Positions 8,905-16,654 of a stretch of 44,307 nucleotides of DNA are shown piece by piece. The notes under the pieces are model-generated. The model ran no database searches, was not told the origin of the DNA, and was given only the letters and a program-made list of their open reading frames with translations. Position numbers and translations under genes: made by a program. Within the stretch, counting starts at the first letter, position 1; each line of letters begins with the position of its first letter. Source of the stretch: Gemmatimonadales bacterium (GTDB lineage: Bacteria > Gemmatimonadota > Glassbacteria > GWA2-58-10); contig JAJRTS010000044.1 of NCBI GenBank assembly GCA_024278175.1, positions 1-44,307 of the forward strand. The letters run 5' to 3'.

Positions 8905-10275
8905 TCATTGTCCGGAGAGAACATTCATCAATTTTCCAACGTCCTCGCATTTTTCCAGGTCCATGATACTCTCTATTATTCTGTCGGCTTTTTCCCGCTC
9001 CAGTTTGTCCTCCACCAGGGAGTTGAATTTCTGCAACAGGGCGTCGTCGGAAAGCGGGTTGCGATAATCGCCCCTGGCGAATTCCACCTCGGCTTCGTAG
9101 CGCTTGCCGTCAGTCGTGCGGATTTCAGCGGCGGCGGGCTTTTTTTCAGGAAACATTTTTTCGAACCTGTCTTCTCCCACAACCTTTACCTTGTTAATCA
9201 TGGCCTTTATATCAGCGGCGTTGATCCGTTCGTCGGTGAACTGGGCCGGTGTGAGTTTGCCATCGAGCACCAGCGCGGCTACACAGTAGGGTAGGGAGTG
9301 GTCGGCGGTTTCGCGGGTAGTGGGATTGTATTTCGAGGGATCGGACAGAATATCCGCCGCCCGGGCAATCGTTTTGATAGTGATTTCCCGGATTTCCTCC
9401 GGTGCGATATCGTGCTGCTGCCGGATCTTCAACAGGGCGGAAAATGGTGAATGGGTAAGCGCCTCGGTGGGGAAAGCTTTCATCGAACAGCGCAGGATTC
9501 GCGGCGGCTCTTTTCCCAGGCCCCGGACCAGACCTTCAATATCCCATTCGCCTCCCGTTATCGTCTGTGCCAGACCCTCCTTGCCGTCAATTATATGGGC
9601 CGGGCCCTCGTAGCCACGGGAGGCCAGTTCCGCCGCAATTACCCCCGACTGAGTGGCGAGCGGATCGACAGTGTTTTTCATCATGGTCAGATGCCCCGCG
9701 GTCACCGCGCCGAACGTGGCTTGCCGGGAGCCCGAAATCCCGATAGCATGCACCATCCGGTCCCTGTCCAGTCCCATAATTTTACCGGCGACGATGGGAG
9801 AGACAAAAGCGGTGAGAGTAGCGTGGTGCCACTTGCGCTCACGGATACCCGGGTGAGCTATCTCGCACATGCGCATTTCGAACTCGTAGGCCAGGATGAG
9901 GGCGGTAATCAGTTCTTTACCACTGCTGCCCAGCACCTCGGCCGGCGTGAGCGCCGCCGGGATTATATCCGACGGGTGCGAGGGGTCCTCTTCCCAGTAG
10001 ATATCGTTATAGTCCAGGGCGCGGATCATCAGCGAGTTCAGCAGTGCCGCGTTTGAGCATGGGAACTTGTGGCTGCTGCCGAAAATCGACGCCTCAGCCG
10101 TTCCACCGATGGATTTGTAATAGTCGAGATAAATCCGGACGTCTTTTGTATTGCCGCCCCCAAAGGCGCAGCCCACGGAGTCCAGCAGATAGCGCTTTAC
10201 TTCTTTTACCGCTTCGGGCGGCAGGTCCTCGTACTTCAACCCTACGGCGTACTGCGCAATCCTCCGGGTTATCAC
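8905..10275 (-). CDS. MmgE/PrpD family dehydratase
   Basis: 456-residue protein of the 2-methylcitrate dehydratase/MmgE family, which also includes cis-aconitate decarboxylase. The all-helical N-terminal domain begins RRIAQYAVGLKYEDLP, followed by DSVGCAFGG; ALDYNDIY...HPSD (about 86-103) and the conserved GISGSRQATFGA region are present, with a C-terminal alpha/beta lid. The start is GTG at 10275 with GGAG 6 bases upstream. Family members dehydrate or isomerise branched tricarboxylates without an Fe-S cluster. Sitting between a homoisocitrate-type dehydrogenase and a homoaconitase, it is a good candidate for interconverting homocitrate and homoaconitate, the step that the bacterial homoaconitases studied often perform poorly. 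That assignment is inference; methylcitrate or itaconate chemistry is the alternative. Confidence 0.85.
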   Translation of the reverse strand: MITRRIAQYAVGLKYEDLPPEAVKEVKRYLLDSVGCAFGGGNTKDVRIYLDYYKSIGGTAEASIFGSSHKFPCSNAALLNSLMIRALDYNDIYWEEDPSHPSDIIPAALTPAEVLGSSGKELITALILAYEFEMRMCEIAHPGIRERKWHHATLTAFVSPIVAGKIMGLDRDRMVHAIGISGSRQATFGAVTAGHLTMMKNTVDPLATQSGVIAAELASRGYEGPAHIIDGKEGLAQTITGGEWDIEGLVRGLGKEPPRILRCSMKAFPTEALTHSPFSALLKIRQQHDIAPEEIREITIKTIARAADILSDPSKYNPTTRETADHSLPYCVAALVLDGKLTPAQFTDERINAADIKAMINKVKVVGEDRFEKMFPEKKPAAAEIRTTDGKRYEAEVEFARGDYRNPLSDDALLQKFNSLVEDKLEREKADRIIESIMDLEKCEDVGKLMNVLSGQ

Positions 10276-10304
10276 GTCAATCTCCGTTCGGGGATGGTGA
10301 GGTT

Positions 10305-10376
10305 ATTCCAAAGTAGTTAGATTGCTCCCGCCGGCTTTCGGTCGGGCATAACGGGGAACGGCCTTTGACGACCCGT
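10305..10376 (-). repeat. Partial composite repeat, copy D
   Basis: Minus-strand read GTCAAAGGCCGTTCCCCGTTAT (10348-10369) matches the left half of copies A and B. It is followed by a small hairpin (CCGACCGAAAGCCGGCGGG) and GAGCAATCTAACTACTTTGG, which parallels GAGCAATGTAACTTACTTGG of copy A. The right arm and the second hairpin are absent. It lies between two operon genes, ending about 30 bases before the PrpD start. Confidence 0.7.
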
Positions 10377-10387
10377 CGCCCCCGTGT

Positions 10388-11506
10388 TTAAAGCTTGCGG
10401 GCGATTTCCCCGGCGACTTCCAGAGTAGTGTTGGAACCGCCCATATCGTAGGTTTTCACTTTTTTATCCTTAATCGTTTCGGCGATTGCCAGCTCCAGAT
10501 TGTTGCCCATCTCCGTCTCACCAAGCCAATCAAGCATCAGCCTGGTTGCCAGCAGCGTGGCAATCGGGTTGACCTTGTACATTCCGGTATATTTAGGCGC
10601 CGAGCCGTGGGTGGGCTCGAACACGGCGTAGCTCTCTCCGATATTACCGGCTGAGGCAAAGCCAAGGCCGCCCACAAGCTGGGCCGCCAGGTCGGAGAGG
10701 ATGTCGCCGAACATGTTTTCGGCCACCAGGATATCGTAGTCGAGGGGATTTTTCAGCAGCCACATGGCCTGAGCATCGATATTGGTTTCCCAAAGCGGGA
10801 TCTCCGGATAGTCCCGGGCCACCGCGCGGGCAGTACGCAGCATCAACCCGCCGGTTTCCCTGATAACGTTGGGCTTGTCCACCACGGTGACGGATTTCCG
10901 CTTAAACTTTCTGGCGAATTCGAATGCCCGGCGCACGATGTTGTCGCACATCTGGCGGCTCATGATCCGAGTGGAAAGGGCCAGGTTTTCCAGCCCGTAC
11001 TTCTCGAACTTTTTCATCTTGGGGTGGTGTTTGTCCAATACCCGGAAAACCTCCTCGGGCAGGGGGTGGAATTCCACGCCGCCGTACATGCCCTCGGTGT
11101 TCTCCCTGAAAATAACCAGGTCGATCCCTTCCTTGTAGTTCAGCGGGTTTCCCGGGTAGGCCTTGCATGGCCTGAGGTTGGTGTGCAGGTTGAATTCCTG
11201 CCGCAGACGGACGATGGGGCTGGAATAGACGAATCCTCTGCCCTGCAATCCCGGAGACAGTTCCTGGTCAGCCTCGGCTTTGGGTTTGGAGGTGATTGCG
11301 CCGAAAAGAGCGCAGTCCGTGTTATTCATCAGTTCGATCGTTCGATCGGGCAACGGGTTACCCTCGTTGATCCAGCACTCCCAACCGATGTCTCCAGCAA
11401 CATATTGGGCGTCCAGCTTCAGAGCGTCCAACACTATCCGGGCCGCCTCCAGCACCTCTTTGCCGACTCCATCGCCGGGCAGCCAGGCTATTTTATACTT
11501 TGGCAT
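10388..11506 (-). CDS. Homoisocitrate/isocitrate dehydrogenase family
   Basis: 372-residue decarboxylating dehydrogenase of the isocitrate/isopropylmalate/homoisocitrate family. The ATG at 11506 ([15 protein letters not shown]) is preferred because the glycine motif normally starts near residue 10. The longer frame runs through a hairpin repeat. Conserved catalytic and substrate residues are visible: Arg102 and Arg112 (RLRQEF...NLRP), Arg134 and Tyr141 ([11 protein letters not shown]), Lys211 (VDKPNV), Asp244, Asp268 and Asp272 (FGDILSDLA). HGSAPKYTG is the nucleotide-loop region. Substrate cannot be read with certainty; pairing with a LYS4-type homoaconitase suggests homoisocitrate/2-oxoadipate. 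In the proposed pathway it runs in the reductive carboxylation direction. Confidence 0.85.
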   Translation of the reverse strand: MPKYKIAWLPGDGVGKEVLEAARIVLDALKLDAQYVAGDIGWECWINEGNPLPDRTIELMNNTDCALFGAITSKPKAEADQELSPGLQGRGFVYSSPIVRLRQEFNLHTNLRPCKAYPGNPLNYKEGIDLVIFRENTEGMYGGVEFHPLPEEVFRVLDKHHPKMKKFEKYGLENLALSTRIMSRQMCDNIVRRAFEFARKFKRKSVTVVDKPNVIRETGGLMLRTARAVARDYPEIPLWETNIDAQAMWLLKNPLDYDILVAENMFGDILSDLAAQLVGGLGFASAGNIGESYAVFEPTHGSAPKYTGMYKVNPIATLLATRLMLDWLGETEMGNNLELAIAETIKDKKVKTYDMGGSNTTLEVAGEIARKL

Positions 11507-11529
11507 CTTATTATTCCCATTGGTTAGAT

Positions 11530-11560
11530 GGGCGTTGAAGTCTAATGACATTCAACGCCC
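11530..11560. repeat. GGGCGTTGAA hairpin inside operon
   Basis: Perfect 10-bp inverted repeat GGGCGTTGAA (11530-11539) / TTCAACGCCC (11551-11560) with an 11-base loop. It lies in the gap between the HD-like gene and the dehydrogenase gene, about 24 bases before the latter's start. As it is inside an apparent operon it cannot be a complete terminator. Confidence 0.8.
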
Positions 11561-11578
11561 CGCCGGATAACACTTTAT

Positions 11579-12115
11579 TCAACTCACCAGCTCGAAATCG
11601 ATAAAGTCAGCGTGATGGAAAATGATCGCTTCCGGAGAGCGTTTCTCGGTTGTGGCTTCCTTGCTGTGCATGGCGATCACGTGCAGCACCTCGGGGGGAA
11701 GCCCATGCTTGAAAGCCAGACCGACTCCGCTGAACGGATGGCGCAGTTTTTTACCGTAGTCGGATTTAAAGATCGTGCCATCGCTTTTTTTCTCGAACTC
11801 CAGCAGTTTTCCCACGTCCGCAAGCAGGGCCCCGGCAATAAGATAATCCCTGTTCACTGGAGTTTTACGTTCTCCGTAGGCTTCGCTGAGAACCTCGTCC
11901 ACGGCGATGCTCATGCGGCAGCAGGTCCGCACATGCTCAATGAAAAATATTTTCACGTCAGCGGCCAGCAGGGTGAAAGGAATAGAGCGCAGCTCGTCAT
12001 TGGTCCAGTCCCTGTACGCCATGGCCTCTTCCCAGACATTGATTACCTTACGCCTGAGAGCTTCTTCCCCGATCCGCTCAATTTCCGGCAACAGTTTCAG
12101 TACGTTTTCTCCCAT
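11579..12115 (-). CDS. HD-domain-like protein with altered HD motif
   Basis: 178-residue helical protein resembling small HD phosphohydrolases. The ATG at 12115 is chosen because GGAGG lies 9 bases upstream; the longer frame starts at a TTG that abuts the GGAGG. Candidate motifs: EHVRTCC (first His), AGALLADVGKLLEFE where HD proteins normally have LLHDIGK (His replaced by Ala), HPFSGVGLAFKHGLPPEV, VIAMHSKE, and FHHADFIDFE near the C-terminus. Loss of the signature His makes ordinary HD hydrolysis doubtful. It sits between the lyase and dehydrogenase genes of the tricarboxylate operon, so a pathway-specific role (metabolite sensing, CoA-ester or nucleotide hydrolysis) is possible, but none can be assigned. 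Confidence 0.7.
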   Translation of the reverse strand: MGENVLKLLPEIERIGEEALRRKVINVWEEAMAYRDWTNDELRSIPFTLLAADVKIFFIEHVRTCCRMSIAVDEVLSEAYGERKTPVNRDYLIAGALLADVGKLLEFEKKSDGTIFKSDYGKKLRHPFSGVGLAFKHGLPPEVLHVIAMHSKEATTEKRSPEAIIFHHADFIDFELVS

Positions 12116-12142
12116 GGGAAGCAACCTCCGCTTAAATCATTA

Positions 12143-12934
12143 TTATAAGTCCTCGGGCAGCGGCCGTTGCTCCGGGCCGTCGTATTGATGGTCAACAGGA
12201 TCGATTCTGCGCATCGGCTGCTGGCAATTCCTTTCCTCCAGGATATGAGCCACCAGCCCGGGAAGCCTGGCTATCATAAAAAAAGCGTTAGCGCATTCCG
12301 GATCGAAACCCAGCTCGCAGAGCACCGCGGCGATAGCGCCGTCCACGTTTATCGGCAGTTTTTTTCCGCTCCGGGCCAGGAGTTGCTCCTGAAGGGCCTT
12401 TGCGATTGAGATATACATCTCGCCCACTTGATAGCTTTCGGCCAGTTGAAAGAGTTTTGCCGTACGAGGGTCATCGGTATGCAGCCGGTGGCCGAATCCA
12501 GGCAGCCGCTTGCCTTGCTCCCTGTATTTTTTCACGATGATCTCAGCCGCTTCCCGCACCGAAGAGGCTCCGCCGTCCTTGATCAAAGCACCGGTTTCAT
12601 GCAGGATTTTCATGCAGTCCTCGATCGCGCCTCCGTGAAAACGGGAAATCGCCAGAATCCCCGCGGCTACGGCGGCATTGAGAGGAGTTCCCGTGGAGAC
12701 CGCTGTTCTGGCGGCGAGCGTTGATGGTGGCGTGGCTCCATGATCCACACAAGAGACAAGCACGGCCTCGATCATCTTGCCGTGGTTTCCGCTGGGGAGC
12801 TCGCCTTTGAGCAGCAGGCAGACCAGCCCGCCGAAACTCGCCCGGCCCATCAGTTCGTCCAGGCGGTAACCTCTGACCAGCAGGGAATTCGGGGCTACTC
12901 CCGTGATTTTTGTTTTCCAGTGAAGATCGCCCAT
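12143..12934 (-). CDS. Citryl-CoA lyase-like (short citrate synthase family)
   Basis: 263-residue protein of the citrate-synthase fold, matching the short stand-alone citryl-CoA lyase and the C-terminal part of ATP-citrate lyase rather than full citrate synthases (about 370-430 residues). Catalytic residues appear conserved: His65 (VDHGATPPS), His100 (RFHGGA), His149 (GFGHRLH), Asp198 (VDGA) and the C-terminal YDGPEQR. Such enzymes cleave citryl-CoA to acetyl-CoA and oxaloacetate. The two CoA-ligase subunits are encoded just upstream, the same pairing as citryl-CoA synthetase plus lyase. Here the acyl-CoA may be homocitryl-CoA, giving acetyl-CoA and 2-oxoglutarate. The start ATG (12934) follows GGAGG by 4 bases. 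Confidence 0.85.
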   Translation of the reverse strand: MGDLHWKTKITGVAPNSLLVRGYRLDELMGRASFGGLVCLLLKGELPSGNHGKMIEAVLVSCVDHGATPPSTLAARTAVSTGTPLNAAVAAGILAISRFHGGAIEDCMKILHETGALIKDGGASSVREAAEIIVKKYREQGKRLPGFGHRLHTDDPRTAKLFQLAESYQVGEMYISIAKALQEQLLARSGKKLPINVDGAIAAVLCELGFDPECANAFFMIARLPGLVAHILEERNCQQPMRRIDPVDHQYDGPEQRPLPEDL

Positions 12935-12950
12935 TGGGCCTCCGGATGTT

Positions 12951-13859
12951 TTATAATGTTTTAATCTCCCGCAGCACCTTCAACGTTACCCGGGGTATCT
13001 CGCTGAAATCCTCCACCACTCTGGCGCCGGCATTTCTGAGCCGCTCCACCTTGCCCTCCCAGGTGCCGCTCTCACCCTCGATAATGGCCCCGGCATGGGA
13101 AAAGCGAGTGCCTTTCTTCGCCTGACGTCCGCCGATATAGGCGATCAGGGGTTTGGTAACCTCGCCGCTTTCTATCATATCCGCCACGGTCTCTTCCTGA
13201 GAAGTGCCGATCTCGCCAAACATTACTATCGCTTTTGTTTCCGGGTCCTGCTCGAAGAGCCGGACTATTTCGGGATGGGGCAGCCCCACAACGGCGTCTC
13301 CGCCCACATGTACTATACTGGACAAGCCGATGCCGCTCCTGCAAAGGTAGTAAGCTACCGATGCGGTCATTCCGCCGGAGCGGGAGGTGACGCCCACCGG
13401 TCCCGGCTCGAACCACTGGCGCGCCGATTCAGCCCGTCCGCCGATCATACCCAGCGTGGCTTTCCCCGGACTGAGCAGCCCCAGGGTGTTGGGCCCGATA
13501 AACGAAGCTCCGTGTTCCTTCGCTTTCTCGGAAATCTCCAGCACGTCGTAGATAGGAACTCTGTCCGGTATCAGCACAAGCAGCCTGATCCCGGCTTCTA
13601 TCGCCTCCAGGGCCGCGTTTTTCACCAGCGGAGCGGGTACGAAAATAACGCTTATGTCTATCTCCCCGCGCGTTTCCACCGCCTCCTCGACAGTGTCGAA
13701 AACCGGAACGCCCAGTACCTCCCGGCCGCCTTTGCCCGGCGTACAGCCCGCCGTCACGCGGGTGCCGTATTCCATCATCAGCCTGGTGCGGTTGCCTCCC
13801 TCGCGGCCGGTAATACCCTGGACCAGAACTTTTTTCGTACCGTCAATCAGGATACTCAC
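12951..13859 (-). CDS. SucD-like acyl-CoA synthetase alpha subunit
   Basis: 302-residue alpha subunit of the ADP-forming succinyl-CoA/citryl-CoA synthetase superfamily. N-terminal CoA-binding Rossmann domain (VLVQGITGREG, about 11-21), ligase domain with SRSGGMT (159-165), and the phosphohistidine motif TRFSHAGAII with His255. Its start overlaps the beta-subunit stop by 4 bases (ATGA), indicating translational coupling and a 1:1 complex. The neighbouring lyase-like gene suggests that the acid activated is a tricarboxylate such as homocitrate or citrate rather than succinate; the substrate is inferred. Confidence 0.9.
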   Translation of the reverse strand: MSILIDGTKKVLVQGITGREGGNRTRLMMEYGTRVTAGCTPGKGGREVLGVPVFDTVEEAVETRGEIDISVIFVPAPLVKNAALEAIEAGIRLLVLIPDRVPIYDVLEISEKAKEHGASFIGPNTLGLLSPGKATLGMIGGRAESARQWFEPGPVGVTSRSGGMTASVAYYLCRSGIGLSSIVHVGGDAVVGLPHPEIVRLFEQDPETKAIVMFGEIGTSQEETVADMIESGEVTKPLIAYIGGRQAKKGTRFSHAGAIIEGESGTWEGKVERLRNAGARVVEDFSEIPRVTLKVLREIKTL

Positions 13860-15445
13860 AGTCTTGCTCCTTGATCCTGCTCCGGTTGCCGGGGCGATTC
13901 GTTTTCAGCAAGCCCCGGAATCGGCAGTTCCACGAAGGCTCCCTTGCGGCCCTTGAACCAGCATTCAAGCTCACAGGCCAGGCATTCGGTGCACCCCCCC
14001 CGGGCGGCCTTTTCCGCTGGAATGGCCAACACGGGTAAGCCCTCGTTGAGCCGGAGCACACCGCAGTCACAGCTGGCGATACAGATCTTACTTTCGCAGG
14101 AAGCGCACCTGTCATGATCAAAGACCACCCGGCCGGTGAGGGTTTTAAATTCACGGGGGACTTTGGCATGCCGCAGTAAATCCCTGGAAGTGTATTCGAT
14201 TCTTTTTTGATTTTTCGATTTGCGGGCAGCCTTGCCGATCAGTTCATCCAGCCGTTTGGCGCAGAAGGCGGCCGGGTCGTCTTTTTTATAGCCCTCCACT
14301 GCCCCGGGCAGGTCCTCTGTGTAGCGGGTGAGCAGGCCCACGGCCTCGTCTTCCATGTTGCCGCCCAGACGAACGACCGCCGGGACGCCGAGGGCTTCTT
14401 CACGGAAAGCCTTCACCAGGCCCCGGGCGGAATTCACCTGTTCCTGGCTGGCCACGCCGGAGCCGCTGCCGAAATAACCGTCGATACCGCCCTGGGAGAG
14501 GATAATCTTCGCCGCGCGATATACCTTGGATGCCGGAGGGTTGCCCGAAGTGTCCGTGAAGTTGGCGATCCTGTATCCCTGCCGCTGGATCGCGTCCATC
14601 GACATCATCGACCCACCGCCGCCCGCACCGTGAAAGCCGACATATTTTTCGCCTTTACGGAAGCATTTTTCCAACTGGATGAAATAAAATGTTCCGCGGT
14701 AGTCGTTTTTTTCCAGATCGTAGGCGATTTTTTCAAGCTCGGTGGGTGGGTGATCAAACTCACGGGCAATATCGATTCCCAGTTCAGGATGCCGGAAAAC
14801 AGCATAGTCATCTATCGTGATCCTGCAGTCGGCGGCCAGGAATTGACCCTCGGTGGTTTCAAGGATCGGGTTTATTTCGGCGGAGCGTGCCTCGCAACGG
14901 CGAGCTGTTTTCCACAGCTTAACCAGAATATCGGCCAGGGAGCGCTGAGCGGCTCCACTGATGCCTGTCTTTCTGATCATGTTTCCGGCGTGGTATTCCC
15001 TGAATCCATCGCTTAGTTTGACAGACGTACGCGCCAGCGAGCCGGGGTATTTAACGGCGATCTCCTCGATACCCGTACCGCCTTTGGCGGAGAAGATTAT
15101 TTCCGGCCGCTGCCGGGTATCGCTGATAATGATCCCGGCGTAGTATTCCCCGGCCACTGCAAGCCGTTTTTCCACCAGCAGGCACTCTACGGGGAAGTTG
15201 TTTACCATCCGGCCCAGCAGCGCTCCGGCTTTTTCGTAAGCCTCGGCTGGAGACTGGGCAAACCGGATCAGTCCTTTGGCAAAGCGGCCCGTCACCCAGA
15301 CCTGGGCTTTAAGCACAACAGGCGCGCCGATTCGCTCGGCAATCCGGCGAGCTTCCTCCGCGCAAAAAGCCGGGCCTCCCTCGGGAACGGCAATCCCATT
15401 TTCCCTCAATAATGCCTTGCCCTGATATTCATTTATTCGAGCCAA
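13856..15445 (-). CDS. SucC-like acyl-CoA synthetase beta subunit fused to ferredoxin
   Basis: 529 residues. Residues 1 to about 390 form the ATP-grasp and CoA-ligase beta subunit (NEYQGKALLRENGI at the N-terminus, AEINPI at the ATP-grasp end, GAGGGGSMMSMDAI in the ligase domain). The last 90 or so residues are not typical of SucC (about 390): a FixX-like ferredoxin segment with Cys447, 450, 455, 459 and 461 (DRCASCESKICIASCDC) and Cys485, 488, 491 and 495 (GGCTECLACELEC), enough for two [4Fe-4S] clusters. The coding sequence is continuous with no frameshift. It follows the regulator gene by 44 bases. The ferredoxin may be structural or couple ligase activity to redox state; unknown. Confidence 0.88.
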   Translation of the reverse strand: MARINEYQGKALLRENGIAVPEGGPAFCAEEARRIAERIGAPVVLKAQVWVTGRFAKGLIRFAQSPAEAYEKAGALLGRMVNNFPVECLLVEKRLAVAGEYYAGIIISDTRQRPEIIFSAKGGTGIEEIAVKYPGSLARTSVKLSDGFREYHAGNMIRKTGISGAAQRSLADILVKLWKTARRCEARSAEINPILETTEGQFLAADCRITIDDYAVFRHPELGIDIAREFDHPPTELEKIAYDLEKNDYRGTFYFIQLEKCFRKGEKYVGFHGAGGGGSMMSMDAIQRQGYRIANFTDTSGNPPASKVYRAAKIILSQGGIDGYFGSGSGVASQEQVNSARGLVKAFREEALGVPAVVRLGGNMEDEAVGLLTRYTEDLPGAVEGYKKDDPAAFCAKRLDELIGKAARKSKNQKRIEYTSRDLLRHAKVPREFKTLTGRVVFDHDRCASCESKICIASCDCGVLRLNEGLPVLAIPAEKAARGGCTECLACELECWFKGRKGAFVELPIPGLAENESPRQPEQDQGARL

Positions 15446-15489
15446 GGACGCTTCCCCTCAATACCTGTTGATAACGCAAGTACCATCGC

Positions 15490-15963
15490 TCATTGTCCGC
15501 CAAAGCCAGGCAGGGCGGTTTCATATTTGTGAACAGCCATGACAAAACTTGTTCTTACGTTTCTGATACCCGCTGTTGTGGTAAGCTTTTCGTGGAGGAA
15601 AACACTGTACTCTTCCATATCGGAGACAACCACCTTCAGGAGGTAGTCGAATTCTCCGGCGATGCTATAGCACTCTAAAACCTCGGGGAGTTTTTTTATC
15701 TGGGCGTGGAATTTTTTTAGAACCGCATCGGTATACCAGTCGATCGTAACCAGCACAAAAGCTGCGGTATTCCTTTTTACAGCATTACCGTCAACCAGCG
15801 CCACATACTTTATTATCGTCCCGTTGCGTTCAAGTTTCTTGACTCGCTCGAGGGTGGAAGACGGCGCCAGCCCGAGTTTTTTCGCCAGTTGTGCATTGGT
15901 AATTCTGCCGTCATTCTGAAGGATCTCCAATATTTTTCGGTCGGTTTTGTCAATTTTTTCCAT
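15490..15963 (-). CDS. Lrp/AsnC family transcriptional regulator
   Basis: 157-residue regulator, the usual family length from the ATG at 15963 (MEKIDKTDRKILEILQ), with AAAGGA upstream. The longer open frame adds a non-homologous N-terminus. Winged helix-turn-helix: DGRITNAQLAKKLGLAPSS (recognition helix) and RVKKLERNGTI. A C-terminal RAM ligand-binding domain follows, with VLECYSIAGEFDYLLKV and LTTTAGIRNVRTSFVM. It is the first gene of the minus-strand operon and faces the divergent dehydrogenase/aminotransferase pair. Lrp-type proteins respond to amino acids, so control of both transcripts by lysine or 2-aminoadipate is plausible. Confidence 0.92.
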   Translation of the reverse strand: MEKIDKTDRKILEILQNDGRITNAQLAKKLGLAPSSTLERVKKLERNGTIIKYVALVDGNAVKRNTAAFVLVTIDWYTDAVLKKFHAQIKKLPEVLECYSIAGEFDYLLKVVVSDMEEYSVFLHEKLTTTAGIRNVRTSFVMAVHKYETALPGFGGQ

Positions 15964-15988
15964 CGCTGTGTCCTTTGCGGAGAATTTT

Positions 15989-16016
15989 TGTGTATCAGTG
16001 TTTTGAGACTTGTCAA
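15989..16016 (-). promoter_or_regulatory. Candidate sigma70-type promoter for the regulator operon
   Basis: On the minus strand a perfect -35 hexamer TTGACA (16011-16016) is followed after 16 bases by TACACA (15989-15994), a weak -10. It is about 25 bases upstream of the regulator's start codon. Suggestive only. Confidence 0.3.
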
Positions 16017-16508
16017 TAGCAGCCACAGGCAAAATCACGGCTTATCAATAATATAAAGCTTTCTGAATATAAAAAAACAAGTTTCCCCTTCGCTTTGTCC
16101 GCTTTTTACCCGCTTAATTCCTTACAGAATCAAAACTAAGTCCTCAGCCATCCCGGGGTTTGTCGCCGTTGCGAGGCGGCCCTCGCACTTCTCCGTTCTC
16201 CGGCAGGAAAAGCCTGTAAAAACTCCGCGATCTCACTCTCCCCGGATACTGCTGAAGGGATTTCCGGACAGGGCCCTTTTATCAATCACTGTCGTCAACA
16301 AGTGCTTGAATTTCCTAATCTGCGCCGGCAATTTCCTGGCCGGGTCATCGTGACCTCCGAGGCTGAGTGAACTTTTAACGGTTACTCCCTATTCCCCGGT
16401 AATTGCGATGCCCCGTTTCAGCTTATGATCACCACGCTTTGCAGTATTGCAGAAATTTAAGGACATAACGGGTATATGGCAATAAAAACAAAAAATAGTA
16501 TAATATTC

Positions 16509-16537
16509 TTTACTTAACGCTAATAGCAATTTATAAT
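16509..16537 (+). promoter_or_regulatory. Candidate sigma70-type promoter for ALDH-aminotransferase
   Basis: TTTACT (16509-16514), a 17-base spacer, then a perfect TATAAT (16532-16537) in an AT-rich stretch. A second TATAAT lies at 16499-16504. Both are within 160 bases of the dehydrogenase start. Confidence 0.4.
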
Positions 16538-16654
16538 ACGTTAAAAGGCGGCTATATACGAATAATAATTTTGAGGCGCTCCCGCCGGAATAGGGTATCG
16601 GAAAGTCAATATATCAGCTTATTGCACCGTTCATTTTTTCCTGGAAGGTAATTA

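Larger units (their letters stand above)
15964..16654. other. Divergent control region between lysine-linked operons
   Basis: About 690 non-coding bases between the regulator (minus) and the aldehyde dehydrogenase (plus). Both ends are AT-rich, with promoter-like hexamers (see separate entries). The middle has a perfect 7-bp hairpin TGCGAGG/CCTCGCA (16170-16187, loop CGGC). No small ORF with convincing coding character and no recognisable lysine riboswitch was seen. Lrp-type operators are expected here but cannot be read unambiguously. Confidence 0.55.

Noticed and set aside
6851-15445. Operon as the lysine-biosynthetic aminoadipate pathway
   Set aside because: There is no homocitrate synthase or LysW/LysX-type genes, while CoA-ligase, lyase and antiquitin-type genes point to breakdown. 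It is not fully excluded.
6851-15445. Operon as a standard reductive TCA citrate-cleavage module
   Set aside because: The ligase/lyase pair fits, but the LYS4-like homoaconitase, PrpD and adjacent lysine-type genes fit a C6 substrate better. Kept as the main alternative.
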